Shown: positions 8,357-16,461 of the stretch, piece after piece | Numbering within the stretch: the first letter of the stretch is position 1 | How the letters are laid out: each line of letters opens with the position of its first letter | From: Oscillospiraceae bacterium | Lineage (GTDB): Bacteria; Bacillota; Clostridia; Oscillospirales; Acutalibacteraceae | Assembly (NCBI GenBank): GCA_902780565.1 | Contig: CACZGD010000056.1 | Coordinates: forward strand, 8,410 to 43,512 | Reading direction: 5' to 3' | DNA: 35,103 nt | Program-made: the position numbers and the translations under genes | The notes under the pieces: model-generated | Told to the model about the DNA's origin: nothing | Seen by the model: only the letters and a program-made list of their open reading frames with translations | Database searches by the model: none

Positions 8357-8388
8357 AAAACCCCGGTCAACACACCAAATATTGCCGC

Positions 8389-8418
8389 TTGACAAAATGC
8401 ACCCATTGGGTGTATGAT
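8389..8418 (+). promoter_or_regulatory. Promoter with embedded operator of the toxin-antitoxin pair
   Basis: TTGACA (8389-8394) and TATGAT (8413-8418) are 18 bases apart. The spacer contains the inverted repeat CACCC-ATT-GGGTG at 8400-8412. An operator between -35 and -10, directly ahead of an XRE-family gene, points to autorepression. Confidence 0.7.
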
Positions 8419-8437
8419 TGTGTCAGAGGTGAAAACT

Positions 8438-9088
8438 ATGTATATCCGTGACCTTAGAACAAAGCTGGGGGATACGCAAAGTGAATTCGCGGCGCGGTAT
8501 CACATTCCTTTTCGTACCGTACAGAATTGGGAGGCCGGCGTGCGCACACCGCCCGAATACGTGATGCGCCTGTTGGAGCGCCGCATCCGTGAGGATCTGG
8601 TCAACCGAAAGACGGCGACGCTGCCGAAGTACGATCCGCATAAGGCAGACCTGCCGAAGCGCGGCGGATATATCGGCGCGCTTTCCTGGCTGAAGGCTGT
8701 TCGTGAACGGATCGGAGAGGACGTCGTTTTCGCGTTGGATGAGGCGCTTATGTGCCATGGCAGCTTTGGCGGCCGCAGCGATGAATTCCTTGTGTGGGTT
8801 TACGGCAGTGATTCCGTAAAGCGTTTTAACGGCGTGGTCGTGCTTGGAAATCACGTCAGCGAGTATAATGTGCTGAACCGGAACGGTCTTTTGTATACCG
8901 ACCTGAACAGAACGATCTCCGACGCCCTCGCAAACGAGTCCCTGTTGGATATGCAAGGCGTAACGGAAGCGTTCAGCAAATACTATTATTCCAACAACGA
9001 GAGCTTTCATGGGCTCAGCGTAGCGCCGGAATATCAGGAAAGATTTGACGCGCTGGCCAAGGAAGCGATAGATTACTATAACGATTGA
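8438..9088 (+). CDS. XRE-family HTH antitoxin-like protein (partner of AbiEii-type toxin)
   Basis: A 216-residue protein. The first 50 residues form a helix-turn-helix of the XRE type (TQSEFAARYHIPFRTVQNWE). The remaining 160 residues are unknown, with an acidic, aromatic-rich character (FALDEALMCHG, FLVWVYGSD, YYYSNNESF). I chose ATG 8438 because AGAGGTG lies 7 bases upstream, while an ATG at 8414 sits within the promoter. The next gene starts 11 bases after its stop. Such tight pairing with a nucleotidyltransferase toxin, plus the operator in the promoter, suggests the antitoxin and autorepressor of a type IV-like toxin-antitoxin system. The C-terminal part may contact substrate or toxin. 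Confidence 0.7.
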   Translation: MYIRDLRTKLGDTQSEFAARYHIPFRTVQNWEAGVRTPPEYVMRLLERRIREDLVNRKTATLPKYDPHKADLPKRGGYIGALSWLKAVRERIGEDVVFALDEALMCHGSFGGRSDEFLVWVYGSDSVKRFNGVVVLGNHVSEYNVLNRNGLLYTDLNRTISDALANESLLDMQGVTEAFSKYYYSNNESFHGLSVAPEYQERFDALAKEAIDYYND

Positions 9089-9099
9089 GAGGTGTTTTT

Positions 9100-9831
9100 G
9101 TGAATATCACAGCAGAAGAAAAACTGATGTACGGCGTGATGAAAGCCGTATACGACAGCGGCATCCCGGTCAATTTCAAAGGCTCAATGGTATTAAAAGC
9201 ATGTCTGATGGAAGCGGGTTATGATGAAGAGACCCGGCATACCGTCGATATTGACGCGAACTGGATCTCCGACGCACCGCCGACGGCGGAGCAGATGGTC
9301 GAATCTCTGCAGAGCGCAATCAGGAAAAGCGGGATCGATCTGGACGTAAGCTTATACAGAATGTACGGAGAAGGCCGTTCCGCGGGCTTTGAATTGAAGG
9401 ACCGTGAATCCGGCGAGGTTCTGTTCACGATGGATATGGACGTGAACCGCCCCGCACCGACGACGAAAATCTATGAGATCGATGAGATCCGGTTCTGCGG
9501 CGTAGCCCCTATCCAGATGATCGCCGATAAGGTTTCGGCTGTATCGACCGACAAAGTGTTCCGCAGGATCAAGGACGTGGTGGATCTGTATTATCTCTCA
9601 AAGGTTTTCACCTTTGACCGCGCCGCCGTTTTACAGACGCTGAAAAACAACGGCAGAAAACTGGAAGGATTCGGCGGTTTCCTGCACAGATATGAGGATC
9701 TGCGGCATTCCTATGAAAAGTTCCGTTTTACGGGCGACGTTTCCAAACCGCCGTTTGACGAAGTGTACAAGGCGGCAAAAGCGTTTATCAAAGACGTGCT
9801 GCCAAAAGAAAAAGACAGAGACGCAAGATAA
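9100..9831 (+). CDS. AbiEii/AbiGii-type nucleotidyltransferase toxin
   Basis: A 243-residue protein with the marks of AbiEii-like nucleotidyltransferases. KGSMVLKACL replaces the usual GGTAL-type motif, the Asp pair appears in RHTVDIDANW, and a later K/R-rich motif (FRRIKDVVDLYYL) matches the family's KDxxDLYxL stretch. Start GTG 9100 is preceded by GAGAGGTG; an upstream TTG at 9085 lacks such a site. Family members transfer nucleotides to cellular targets (tRNA for MenT relatives) and arrest growth unless neutralised. Paired with the XRE gene upstream, it probably stabilises the element or defends against phage. The KGS instead of GGT/GGS loop is a deviation to note. Confidence 0.75.
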   Translation: MNITAEEKLMYGVMKAVYDSGIPVNFKGSMVLKACLMEAGYDEETRHTVDIDANWISDAPPTAEQMVESLQSAIRKSGIDLDVSLYRMYGEGRSAGFELKDRESGEVLFTMDMDVNRPAPTTKIYEIDEIRFCGVAPIQMIADKVSAVSTDKVFRRIKDVVDLYYLSKVFTFDRAAVLQTLKNNGRKLEGFGGFLHRYEDLRHSYEKFRFTGDVSKPPFDEVYKAAKAFIKDVLPKEKDRDAR

Positions 9832-9850
9832 ACCGTAATACCAAACCAAC

Positions 9851-9884
9851 GCACCGATGGGAGTGATCTCACCGGTGCTTTTTC
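9851..9884 (+). terminator. Terminator after the toxin gene
   Basis: GCACCG (9851-9856) pairs with CGGTGC (9873-9878) and is followed by TTTTTC. It separates the toxin-antitoxin pair from the mobilization genes. Confidence 0.65.
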
Positions 9885-9909
9885 ATTTTATCAAGAAAGG
9901 ATTGATGCT

Positions 9910-10254
9910 ATGTCAAAAAACGAAGTGGAAATCTGCTTCAAATGCAATCAGAAACAGCGTGATCAGATCAAGAAGAAAGCAAAAACCAGCGGACTGAAGC
10001 AGGGCGAATATATCCTGCAACGGGCGTTGGGCGCTGCGCCGAAGGAAACACAGCTCGGCGCGTATCTGAATCTGTACCGGAAGCTGTGCGAAATTACGAA
10101 TCTGCCGCTGTCCAACGAAACAGAAGTAAGGCTGAACGGCCTGATCGACAGTATTTACGCACGTCTCTTTGAAAGCGCGCCGCCGTCGGAAGAAATACGG
10201 ATCGAAGAGGAACAGGCTCTGCAGGACTACTACGCGGATATCGGAGCTGATTGA
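9910..10254 (+). CDS. MobC-like mobilization accessory protein
   Basis: A 114-residue protein directly upstream of, and overlapping, the relaxase. The N-terminal part (VEICFKCNQKQRDQIKKKAK, then SGLKQGEYILQRAL) has the strand-helix-helix look of ribbon-helix-helix mobilization proteins, which bind the transfer origin and help the relaxase assemble. The C-terminal half is acidic and helical. AAAGGA lies about 9 bases upstream of ATG 9910. It is short for MobC but close to the size of accessory proteins in clostridial elements. Role is inferred mainly from position. Confidence 0.65.
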   Translation: MSKNEVEICFKCNQKQRDQIKKKAKTSGLKQGEYILQRALGAAPKETQLGAYLNLYRKLCEITNLPLSNETEVRLNGLIDSIYARLFESAPPSEEIRIEEEQALQDYYADIGAD

Positions 10255-10256
10255 AT

Positions 10257-11672
10257 ATGGCGACGACAGCATTTTGGCCCGTATACAATCACCTGAAAGA
10301 AACCATCGATTACGCGGAGAACCCGGATAAGACTATCGAGCGCAAATACGTGGACGAAGACCTTTACAAAACACTTCAATACGCTGAAAACAGCGATAAA
10401 ACAGATGAGACCATGTACGTCAGCGCTGTCAACTGCCCGAAACAAAAAGCCTACGAATTTATGATGCGCACAAAACGGCGCTTCCACGAATCCGGCAAAA
10501 TCGTCGGCTACCACGGATATCAGAGCTTCGCTGCCGGAGAGGTCACAGCGGAGGAAGCGCACCAAATCGGGCTCGAGACCGCAAAGCGGATGTGGGGAGG
10601 GCAGTATGAGGTTGTTGTGACAACCCATCTGAATACCGGGCACCTGCATAACCACTTTGTCGCAAACAGCACGTCCTTCGTTACGGGCAAGAAATTCCGC
10701 AATCAGATCAAGGATCATAAGCGTTTCCGCGAGATCTCCGACGCCGTATGCCAAGAGCATAACAAATCCGTTTTGAAGGACGCACCGTTCTACGGCGGCG
10801 AGAAAGGCGCATATTGGGTTCACAAGAACGGCGGCAAGACGCACAGGGACATTCTGAAAGAGGATTTGGAGCAGTGCTTACACGAAGCGTATTCGCCGAA
10901 AGATTTGGAACGAAGACTAAATTCTATGGGATATATCTGTGATTTCAATCCGAAACATCAGCACTGGACGGTAAAGGCAGTTGATTGGGATCGCGCCGTT
11001 CGTATTGACAAACTTGGTTTTACGAAAGAACGGCTTACCGAAGAGCTCGACGGTCGCAAGCTGTGGAGCTACAGCTCAATTAACCGCGTCGGTTTTTATC
11101 TCGCAGACCATCCCATATACAAACCGAAGATTGCGCCCGTAAACAAACTCTTAAGAGAAATGGAATACGAACTTGATCGTGCGAATGGCGCCGGAGCTGC
11201 GGCGGCAACTCTCGTTGCGATACTCTTTATGATTATACTGACCATCATTCAACTGACAAGGGAGAGAGAAGACTACAGACCGCAAACGCCCGGACTGAGA
11301 AAATTAATCACCGAAGCGCCGAAAATCGAACAGGAATACAAGCTCCTCATAGACAACAACATTTCGTCTATGCAGGAGCTTTTTGATTATCACGATGGTT
11401 TAGAGGCGCAAATCAAAGCACTGGAGGCCGAACGGCAGGCAATACGCAACCGTATCCGCCGCTGCGATAACGCGGAAGAGAAAACAGATCTAAAGCAACA
11501 GGCCAAAGACATCACAAAACAGCTTATCCCTTTGCGTGAACAGAACAAAATAACTGACCGAATCGAACGCCGCGCGCCGGACTTGCAAAGAATGCTGGTC
11601 CTGGAGCGCGTTCTTGAATTACAGGCATGCACACAACAGAAAAATCAAAGAAATATAGAAAGGAGCCGATAA
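10257..11672 (+). CDS. Relaxase/mobilization nuclease (MobA/VirD2 type)
   Basis: A 471-residue relaxase that would nick the transfer origin and lead single-stranded DNA out of the cell. The start MATTAFWPVYNHLKETIDYA with YAENPDKT matches MobA/VirD2-family relaxases, and the metal-binding histidine motif is GHLHNHFVANSTSF (about residues 126-139). A membrane helix near residues 318-338 (LVAILFMIILTII) and a charged coiled-coil C-terminus follow, as in many Tn1549-related relaxases. I chose ATG 10257; a TTG two codons earlier overlaps the previous stop and is possible. It overlaps or abuts the MobC-like gene and lies 1 base before the ParB-like gene, so one operon is likely. Confidence 0.85.
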   Translation: MATTAFWPVYNHLKETIDYAENPDKTIERKYVDEDLYKTLQYAENSDKTDETMYVSAVNCPKQKAYEFMMRTKRRFHESGKIVGYHGYQSFAAGEVTAEEAHQIGLETAKRMWGGQYEVVVTTHLNTGHLHNHFVANSTSFVTGKKFRNQIKDHKRFREISDAVCQEHNKSVLKDAPFYGGEKGAYWVHKNGGKTHRDILKEDLEQCLHEAYSPKDLERRLNSMGYICDFNPKHQHWTVKAVDWDRAVRIDKLGFTKERLTEELDGRKLWSYSSINRVGFYLADHPIYKPKIAPVNKLLREMEYELDRANGAGAAAATLVAILFMIILTIIQLTREREDYRPQTPGLRKLITEAPKIEQEYKLLIDNNISSMQELFDYHDGLEAQIKALEAERQAIRNRIRRCDNAEEKTDLKQQAKDITKQLIPLREQNKITDRIERRAPDLQRMLVLERVLELQACTQQKNQRNIERSR

Positions 11673-11673
11673 T

Positions 11674-12642
11674 ATGGCTAAGAAAAAAGAGAATCAAAAT
11701 CAGGTTGAAACACCTGTCACCGAAAAAAGAGAATCCTTTTATGAAATGTCTCATCGTCTGAGAAAGGAGCAGGAAGAAAAGGAACCCAAGCCGAAATCCA
11801 TTCCCCTTGAACACCTGCATCCCTATCCCGACCACCCATATAAGGTTCTGGACGACGATTCTATGGACGCGCTGACACAAAGCATTTTGGAACGCGGCGT
11901 TTTGACGCCGATCCTCGTTCGCGAACGGGATCACGATCCATATGAATACGACATCATCGCGGGACACCGCAGAGTACACGCAGCAAGAAAGGCAGGGCTG
12001 ACGTCAGTCCCTGCCATTATCTGTAACGTCTCGCGTGACGAGGCGGCGATCATGGTCGTTGACAGCAACCTGCACCGCGAACGCATCCTCCCCAGCGAAA
12101 GAGCAAGGGCGTATAAGATGTGGTACGACGCACAGAAACGGCAAGGAAAGCGCTCTGATCTAACTTCGTCTCATGTTGAGACAAAGTCACGTACCGACGA
12201 AGAAATGGCGGATATCTTTGATACAAGCCGCGCGCAGATCCAGCGTTATCTCCGTCTGATCGACCTGATCCCCGAATTGCTTGATTTGGTGGACGAGGAT
12301 CGGATCGCGCTCAGCGTCGGCGTTGAATTGTCCTATCTTCCCGACGATCTTCAGTATATTGTACTCGGTCAGATCGAAGAACTCGATTGTACGCCGTCAT
12401 ACGCGCAGGCGAACCATATGCACAAGGAAGCCGCTGCAGGAACGCTGACGGAAACGCGTATATCTGAAATGATGGAGCAGGAAAAGCCCAACCAGAAGCT
12501 TAAGGTTACCATCCCGATGGAAAAGCTCTCCCCATATTTCAGAAAAGACGCCACCCCGCAGGATATTCAGACGTATATCCTGAAGCTGCTGGAAGACGAC
12601 CGTATCCGCAGGAAAAAAGCCCGTGACCGGGACGCGAGGTAA
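11674..12642 (+). CDS. ParB/RepB/Spo0J-family protein
   Basis: A 322-residue protein with a charged N-terminal 40 residues, then a ParB N-terminal domain. Its motifs are IPLEHLHPYPDHPYK, the GHRRVHAARKAG box, and the nucleotide-binding segment SNLHRERILPSERA. A central helix-turn-helix (DIFDTSRAQIQRYLRLIDLI) and a C-terminal acidic tail follow. Start ATG 11674 has AAGGAG upstream. ParB-like proteins in clostridial mobile elements often lack a ParA partner, as here, and may regulate transcription or stabilise the element rather than segregate it. It follows the relaxase by 1 base and precedes the TnpW gene by 4. Confidence 0.85.
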   Translation: MAKKKENQNQVETPVTEKRESFYEMSHRLRKEQEEKEPKPKSIPLEHLHPYPDHPYKVLDDDSMDALTQSILERGVLTPILVRERDHDPYEYDIIAGHRRVHAARKAGLTSVPAIICNVSRDEAAIMVVDSNLHRERILPSERARAYKMWYDAQKRQGKRSDLTSSHVETKSRTDEEMADIFDTSRAQIQRYLRLIDLIPELLDLVDEDRIALSVGVELSYLPDDLQYIVLGQIEELDCTPSYAQANHMHKEAAAGTLTETRISEMMEQEKPNQKLKVTIPMEKLSPYFRKDATPQDIQTYILKLLEDDRIRRKKARDRDAR

Positions 12643-12646
12643 GCAT

Positions 12647-12838
12647 ATGAGCAGCACTTATGTTATCAATGGTGTAACGTATCTCGTTGACGCACAATTT
12701 GAGCCTGCAGGCAAGAAAACGACCCTTGCCGACAGGCTCAAACACTATATCAAAAGCGATTTCGCAGATTTTACAAACCACTACAAAGGCGATAAAATGA
12801 CTTCTGAATATGTACTGACTGCCGGAAAGGAGAAGTAA
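12647..12838 (+). CDS. tnpW: TnpW-like transposon-encoded protein
   Basis: A 63-residue protein with a GAGGT site before ATG 12647. The pattern YVINGVTYLVDAQF followed by TTLADRLKHYIKSD matches the small TnpW proteins carried just upstream of large serine recombinases in clostridial transposons. Its function is not established in the family; its constant position suggests a helper of excision or integration. The stop overlaps the recombinase start as TAATG at 12836-12840. Confidence 0.7.
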   Translation: MSSTYVINGVTYLVDAQFEPAGKKTTLADRLKHYIKSDFADFTNHYKGDKMTSEYVLTAGKEK

Positions 12839-14573
12839 TGCAGTCAAACAAAAACCAAAATAAAAATCAGGGCATGACGGCGCTGTACTGCCGTTTGTCC
12901 AGAGACGACGGATCGGAGGGAGACAGCAATTCAGTAGCGAATCAAAAGAAAATGCTCAAAAAGTACGCAAAGGAGCACGGCTTCACCAACACCCGCTATT
13001 ATATCGATGACGGCTATACCGGCACCAATTTCAACCGTCCGGGCTTTCAGAAAATGATGGAGGATATCGAAATGGGGTATATCCAAACGGTGATCGTAAA
13101 GGATATGTCCCGTTTCGGCAGAGACTATCTGACCGTCGGCTACTACACGGACACCTACTTTCCGGAGATGGGTATCCGCTTCATCGCTGTCAACGACTGT
13201 GTTGACAGCGCGGACGGCGAAAACGAGCTGGCCCCGTTCCGGAACGTAATGAACGAAATGTACGCCCGCGATATCAGCCGTAAGGTGCGGAGCGCGCACC
13301 GTATCCGCGGCAATTCCGGCGAGCCGCTGTCACAGCCGCCGTATGGGTATATGAAATCCCCGGAGAACAAAAAGCGGTGGATCGTTGATCCCGACGCCGC
13401 TGCGGTTGTGCGGCGTATCTTCAAAATGGCACTGGAGGGCAAAGGCAACGAAACGATAGCTCGTCTGCTGCAGGAAGACCACGTTTTGAACCCGCTGGCG
13501 TATTGGGACAGCAAAGGTATGAAGCGCGGCGGTAAAAAGGTACAGAAGGACCCTTGCAAATGGAGCAAATGCACGATCCAGAAGATCCTTTCCCAGCAGG
13601 AGTATTGCGGCGACGTGATCAACTTCAAGACCTATTCCAAATCCTTCAAGAACAAGACCCGCTGGATAATCCGCGGGAAAACTGGGTGTTTTTCAGGAAC
13701 GTCCATGAGCCGATCATTGAACGGGAGATTTTTGAACAGGTTCAAAAGCTGACCGAAAACACAAAGCGCCGGGAACCGAAACGGAAGAACGGGCCGAAAA
13801 ACATCTTCAGCGATATGCTCTACTGTGCGGATTGTGGCAAGAAGCTGTGGTACCACACCAATACGGTCAATACGGAGATCCACTTTTTCAGCTGCTCCAA
13901 TTACAAGAAGGACACCCGCGGCACCTGCCCCTCCCGCCACTATATCCGCGCCGACGCCGTGGAGCAGGTGGTCATGCTGGAGCTGAAGAAGCTGTCGGCT
14001 TTTCTCAAAGAAGACGAGGACGCGTTCATCGATCTGCTGACCGAGAAATCCAACCGGGACGTAATCTTTGAAACGCAGCGTCTTCAGCGGGTGATCCGTC
14101 GCGCAACAGAACGCTGTGAAACGATCGTCCAACTGCACGAAAAGCTCTATGAGGACAATGCCAACGGCAAGGTCTCCGACGATTGGTATATGGAACAGGC
14201 GCATCGATATGAGGTAGAGCGCATGGAGCTGAAAGCAAGGATCGCCGCCGCGCAGGAAGAACTGAAGCGGCAGGAAACCATGCAGGTCGGCAGGGATAAC
14301 TACGTCGGCGCGATCCGCAAATTCATGGAAATGCAAACGCTGACGCCGGTCCTGCTGCGGGAACTGATTGACCGTATTGACGTTTATGAAACGGAAGGTG
14401 TCGGCAAACACCGTACACAGCGCATTGTGATCCATTACCGCTTTATCGACACCTTTTCTCTCCCGGAAGACCGCGCAAAAGAAACCTACGTCGCCGATAC
14501 CCGTCAGGGCGTGGCGGTGGAATATCTGCCAATACCGGTTCCGGCACAAGCTCCCGCGCCGCTTCCGGCATAA
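12838..14573 (+). pseudogene. Large serine recombinase (TnpX/TndX type), 1-nt deletion
   Basis: This would be a 578-residue site-specific recombinase that excises and integrates the element. The first frame, 12838-13752, carries the catalytic domain: the nucleophile is Ser21 in YCRLSRDD, followed by DDGYTGTNFNRPGF, KDMSRFGRDYL and the start of the recombinase domain. After KNKTR (near 13662) this frame turns to nonsense. The frame ending at 14573 continues exactly as expected with LDNPRENWVFF, a zinc ribbon (CADCGKKLWYH, then SCSNYKKDTRGTC) and the coiled-coil tail. One missing C in CGC-CTG at 13662 explains the break. Either the element can no longer move itself or the assembly has an error. 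Confidence 0.85.
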
Positions 14574-14582
14574 CAAAACAAA

Positions 14583-14620
14583 GCAGGCGGCACAAGCCAT
14601 AAAAGACCTGTGTCGCCTGC
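14583..14620. terminator. Hairpin after the recombinase gene
   Basis: GCAGGCGGCACA (14583-14594) pairs with TGTGTCGCCTGC (14609-14620), with one G-T pair. T residues are found on the minus-strand side and none follow on the plus strand, so action in the plus direction is uncertain. Confidence 0.5.
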
Positions 14621-14628
14621 AATACAAC

Positions 14629-14671
14629 AAAAAAGCGAGTGTCCATTACTCAAATCCGTAATGAACACTCG
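14629..14671 (-). terminator. Terminator of the tRNA-fMet gene
   Basis: GTAATGAACACTCG (14658-14671) and CGAGTGTCCATTAC (14636-14649) form a 14-base stem with one mismatch. On the minus strand the stem is followed by CTTTTTTG. It starts 3 bases after the tRNA 3' end. Confidence 0.8.
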
Positions 14672-14674
14672 AAA

Positions 14675-14750
<76 letters not shown>

Positions 14751-14778
14751 ATATGACGCACTCCCTGAGTGCCTTATT

Positions 14779-14807
14779 ATATTACCACAGGTTCTTTGAA
14801 AAATCAA
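14779..14807 (-). promoter_or_regulatory. Promoter of the tRNA-fMet gene
   Basis: On the minus strand TTGATT (14807-14802) and TAATAT (14784-14779) are 17 bases apart, with an overlapping TATAAT at 14781-14776. The mature tRNA starts about 25-30 bases downstream. Confidence 0.6.
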
Positions 14808-14811
14808 GGGG

Positions 14812-14860
14812 TTTTTAAAAAATAATTGATAAAACTTTTTTAAAAAATAATTGATAAAAC
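14812..14860. repeat. Tandem duplication of a 24-25-base AT-rich unit
   Basis: The unit of T5-6, A6, then TAATTGATAAAAC occurs twice back to back (14812-14835 and 14836-14860). It lies between the tRNA promoter and the end of the MgtC-like gene. On the minus strand it contributes A/T-rich sequence after that gene. Confidence 0.8.
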
Positions 14861-14879
14861 TGAAAAAAACTTGTTGTCG

Positions 14880-15578
14880 TTACGCCAGCTCCGCTTCATT
14901 CAGCGACGAAACGCCGTCGATGGCGGCAAGCTCGCGGAAGAGCTTCTCCTTATCCACCTTCATGCGCGGGCGCAGGGAGATGAGCGCCAGATACTCGGCC
15001 TCCTGCATGACGGGCGCGCCGATGACCTGCAGGTTGATAACGCCGAGCTTGTTGTTCTTGCAGCAGCGCATGACCTGATCGAGCGAGGGCTTGCTGGTGT
15101 ACTTGACTTCGATTTTGAATTCCGGGTCGCGTTTGATCTTGTTTGCGAGGCCGCCGAGGGTGGTCTCGGTCAGCAGCACAAGCACGGCGGTGACCACTGC
15201 GCCCTCATAGAAGCCTGCGCCGACGGCCAGTCCGATGATACCGGAGGTCCACAGCCCCGCGGCGGTGGTGAGGCCCTTGACGGAATACTGCTTTGTGACG
15301 ATGATGGTCCCGGCGCCGAGGAAACCGAGGCCGGATACGACCGCGGCGCCGATGCGGGAGACGTCCGCGGGCAGCGCGTCGTTGAGGTAGATATAGATGC
15401 CGGACATGGAGGCGACGCTGGCGCCGAGCGCGACAAGGATGTGCGTGCGGAAGCCCGCCGGGCGGTTTTTATAGGACCGCTCAATGCCGATGGCGGCGCC
15501 GAGCAGAAACGAAACGGTCATCTTCAGCACGACGGTGCCGAAGCCGAGCCCGCGGAAGGGGTCTAAAAATGCTAACAT
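14880..15578 (-). CDS. MgtC/SapB family membrane protein
   Basis: A 232-residue protein with about five membrane helices and a cytoplasmic C-terminal domain. Family signatures are LLGAAIGIERSYKNRPAGFR near the N-terminus, then VVSGLGFLGAGTII and GLTTAAGLWTSGIIGLAVG. The C-terminal 80 residues (FKIEVKYTSKPS onwards) resemble an ACT-like regulatory domain. The Shine-Dalgarno GAGGAGGAAC is strong. MgtC proteins are linked to low-magnesium and acid survival, in some bacteria by inhibiting ATP synthase; the role here is not known. It starts 12 bases after another MgtC-type gene, forming a two-gene operon. Confidence 0.9.
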   Translation of the reverse strand: MLAFLDPFRGLGFGTVVLKMTVSFLLGAAIGIERSYKNRPAGFRTHILVALGASVASMSGIYIYLNDALPADVSRIGAAVVSGLGFLGAGTIIVTKQYSVKGLTTAAGLWTSGIIGLAVGAGFYEGAVVTAVLVLLTETTLGGLANKIKRDPEFKIEVKYTSKPSLDQVMRCCKNNKLGVINLQVIGAPVMQEAEYLALISLRPRMKVDKEKLFRELAAIDGVSSLNEAELA

Positions 15579-15590
15579 ACGCGTTCCTCC

Positions 15591-16310
15591 TCAGGCGATC
15601 AGTTCCTGTACGCTCGTCACGCACGGCAGCTCCGCGACTGAGGACAGAATGGATGAATGGGACGTGTTTTCTTTCGAGAGCTTGATTTCGACCACGGCGG
15701 CGGGATTGGTCTTTTTGCCGTTGGTGGAATCCAGCTCGAATTCAAAGATCTTCGCGCCTTCCGCTTCCAGCGTCCGGCAGATCCGGTCAATGTCCTCCAA
15801 AGCGGAAAAGTCCACGTGGATGGTCATGTTCCGCGCGCGGCGCTTATAGCGGACCTCCACGGGCTGCAGGACCTCCAGCGTGAGCACGATGAACACCAGC
15901 GCCACCAGCACGATCTCGTAATACCCCGCGCCCGCGGCAATGCCCAGGTACGCCGCTGCGAACAGACCGATCGCGGTGGTCAGGCCCGAGATCTGCCCGT
16001 GCGCCACCACCATGATGGAGCCCGCCGCAAGAAAGCCGATGCCCGAAAGCACCGCGGCGGAAAAGCGCGAGCCGTCGAACTTCGGGTCCGTGATATCCTC
16101 CGCCCATGCGGTGTTGTTCGTCAGCATTTCGTATTCGTAAAAGGCGATCAGGGTGCTCAGCGCCGACCCGACGCTGGTGATGATATAGGTGCGCAGACCC
16201 GCCGTCTGTTTTTTCTGCGCGCGCCCGTACCCCAGAATGCCGCCCGCCAGCAGCGCCAGCAGCAGCCGGGCGCAGACGGACAGAAAATGAAACTCTCTCA
16301 AATAATCCAT
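15591..16310 (-). CDS. MgtC/SapB family membrane protein (upstream paralogue)
   Basis: A 239-residue protein with the MgtC pattern LLALLAGGILGYGRAQKKQTAGLR, then VLSGIGFLAAGSIMV and ISGLTTAIGLFAAAYLGIAAG, five predicted helices and a C-terminal ACT-like domain. Compared with its downstream neighbour it has an extra 20 residues in the first loop (NNTAWAEDITDPKF), and the Arg-Thr core LRTYII replaces FRTHIL. The two are clear paralogues but well diverged, so this is not a recent duplication. They may act as a heteromeric pair. Confidence 0.9.
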   Translation of the reverse strand: MDYLREFHFLSVCARLLLALLAGGILGYGRAQKKQTAGLRTYIITSVGSALSTLIAFYEYEMLTNNTAWAEDITDPKFDGSRFSAAVLSGIGFLAAGSIMVVAHGQISGLTTAIGLFAAAYLGIAAGAGYYEIVLVALVFIVLTLEVLQPVEVRYKRRARNMTIHVDFSALEDIDRICRTLEAEGAKIFEFELDSTNGKKTNPAAVVEIKLSKENTSHSSILSSVAELPCVTSVQELIA

Positions 16311-16340
16311 CGCAGATCTCCGATCTCAGATTTCCCGCTT

Positions 16341-16369
16341 ATCATAGCATTTTTTCCCGCAAAACGCAA
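16341..16369 (-). promoter_or_regulatory. Promoter of the MgtC pair
   Basis: On the minus strand TTGCGT (16369-16364) and TATGAT (16346-16341) are 17 bases apart, about 30 bases before the ATG at 16310. Confidence 0.55.
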
Positions 16370-16410
16370 GTGCTTTACGTAGATCCGTCCCGGGAATGTG
16401 AAATGCGCGC

Positions 16411-16437
16411 AAAAAAACCGCGTCCCGAAGGACGCGG
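16411..16437 (-). terminator. Terminator of the DUF975-like gene
   Basis: GGACGCGG and CCGCGTCC (16418-16437) form an 8-base stem with a 4-base loop, followed on the minus strand by seven T residues. Confidence 0.85.
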
Positions 16438-16461
16438 CAAAGTGACGAGCCGTCAGGTATC

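Noticed and set aside
14812-14860. Possible CRISPR repeat or attachment-site duplication
   Set aside because: There are only two adjacent copies with no spacer, and neither copy matches sequence at the left end of the element that I can see.
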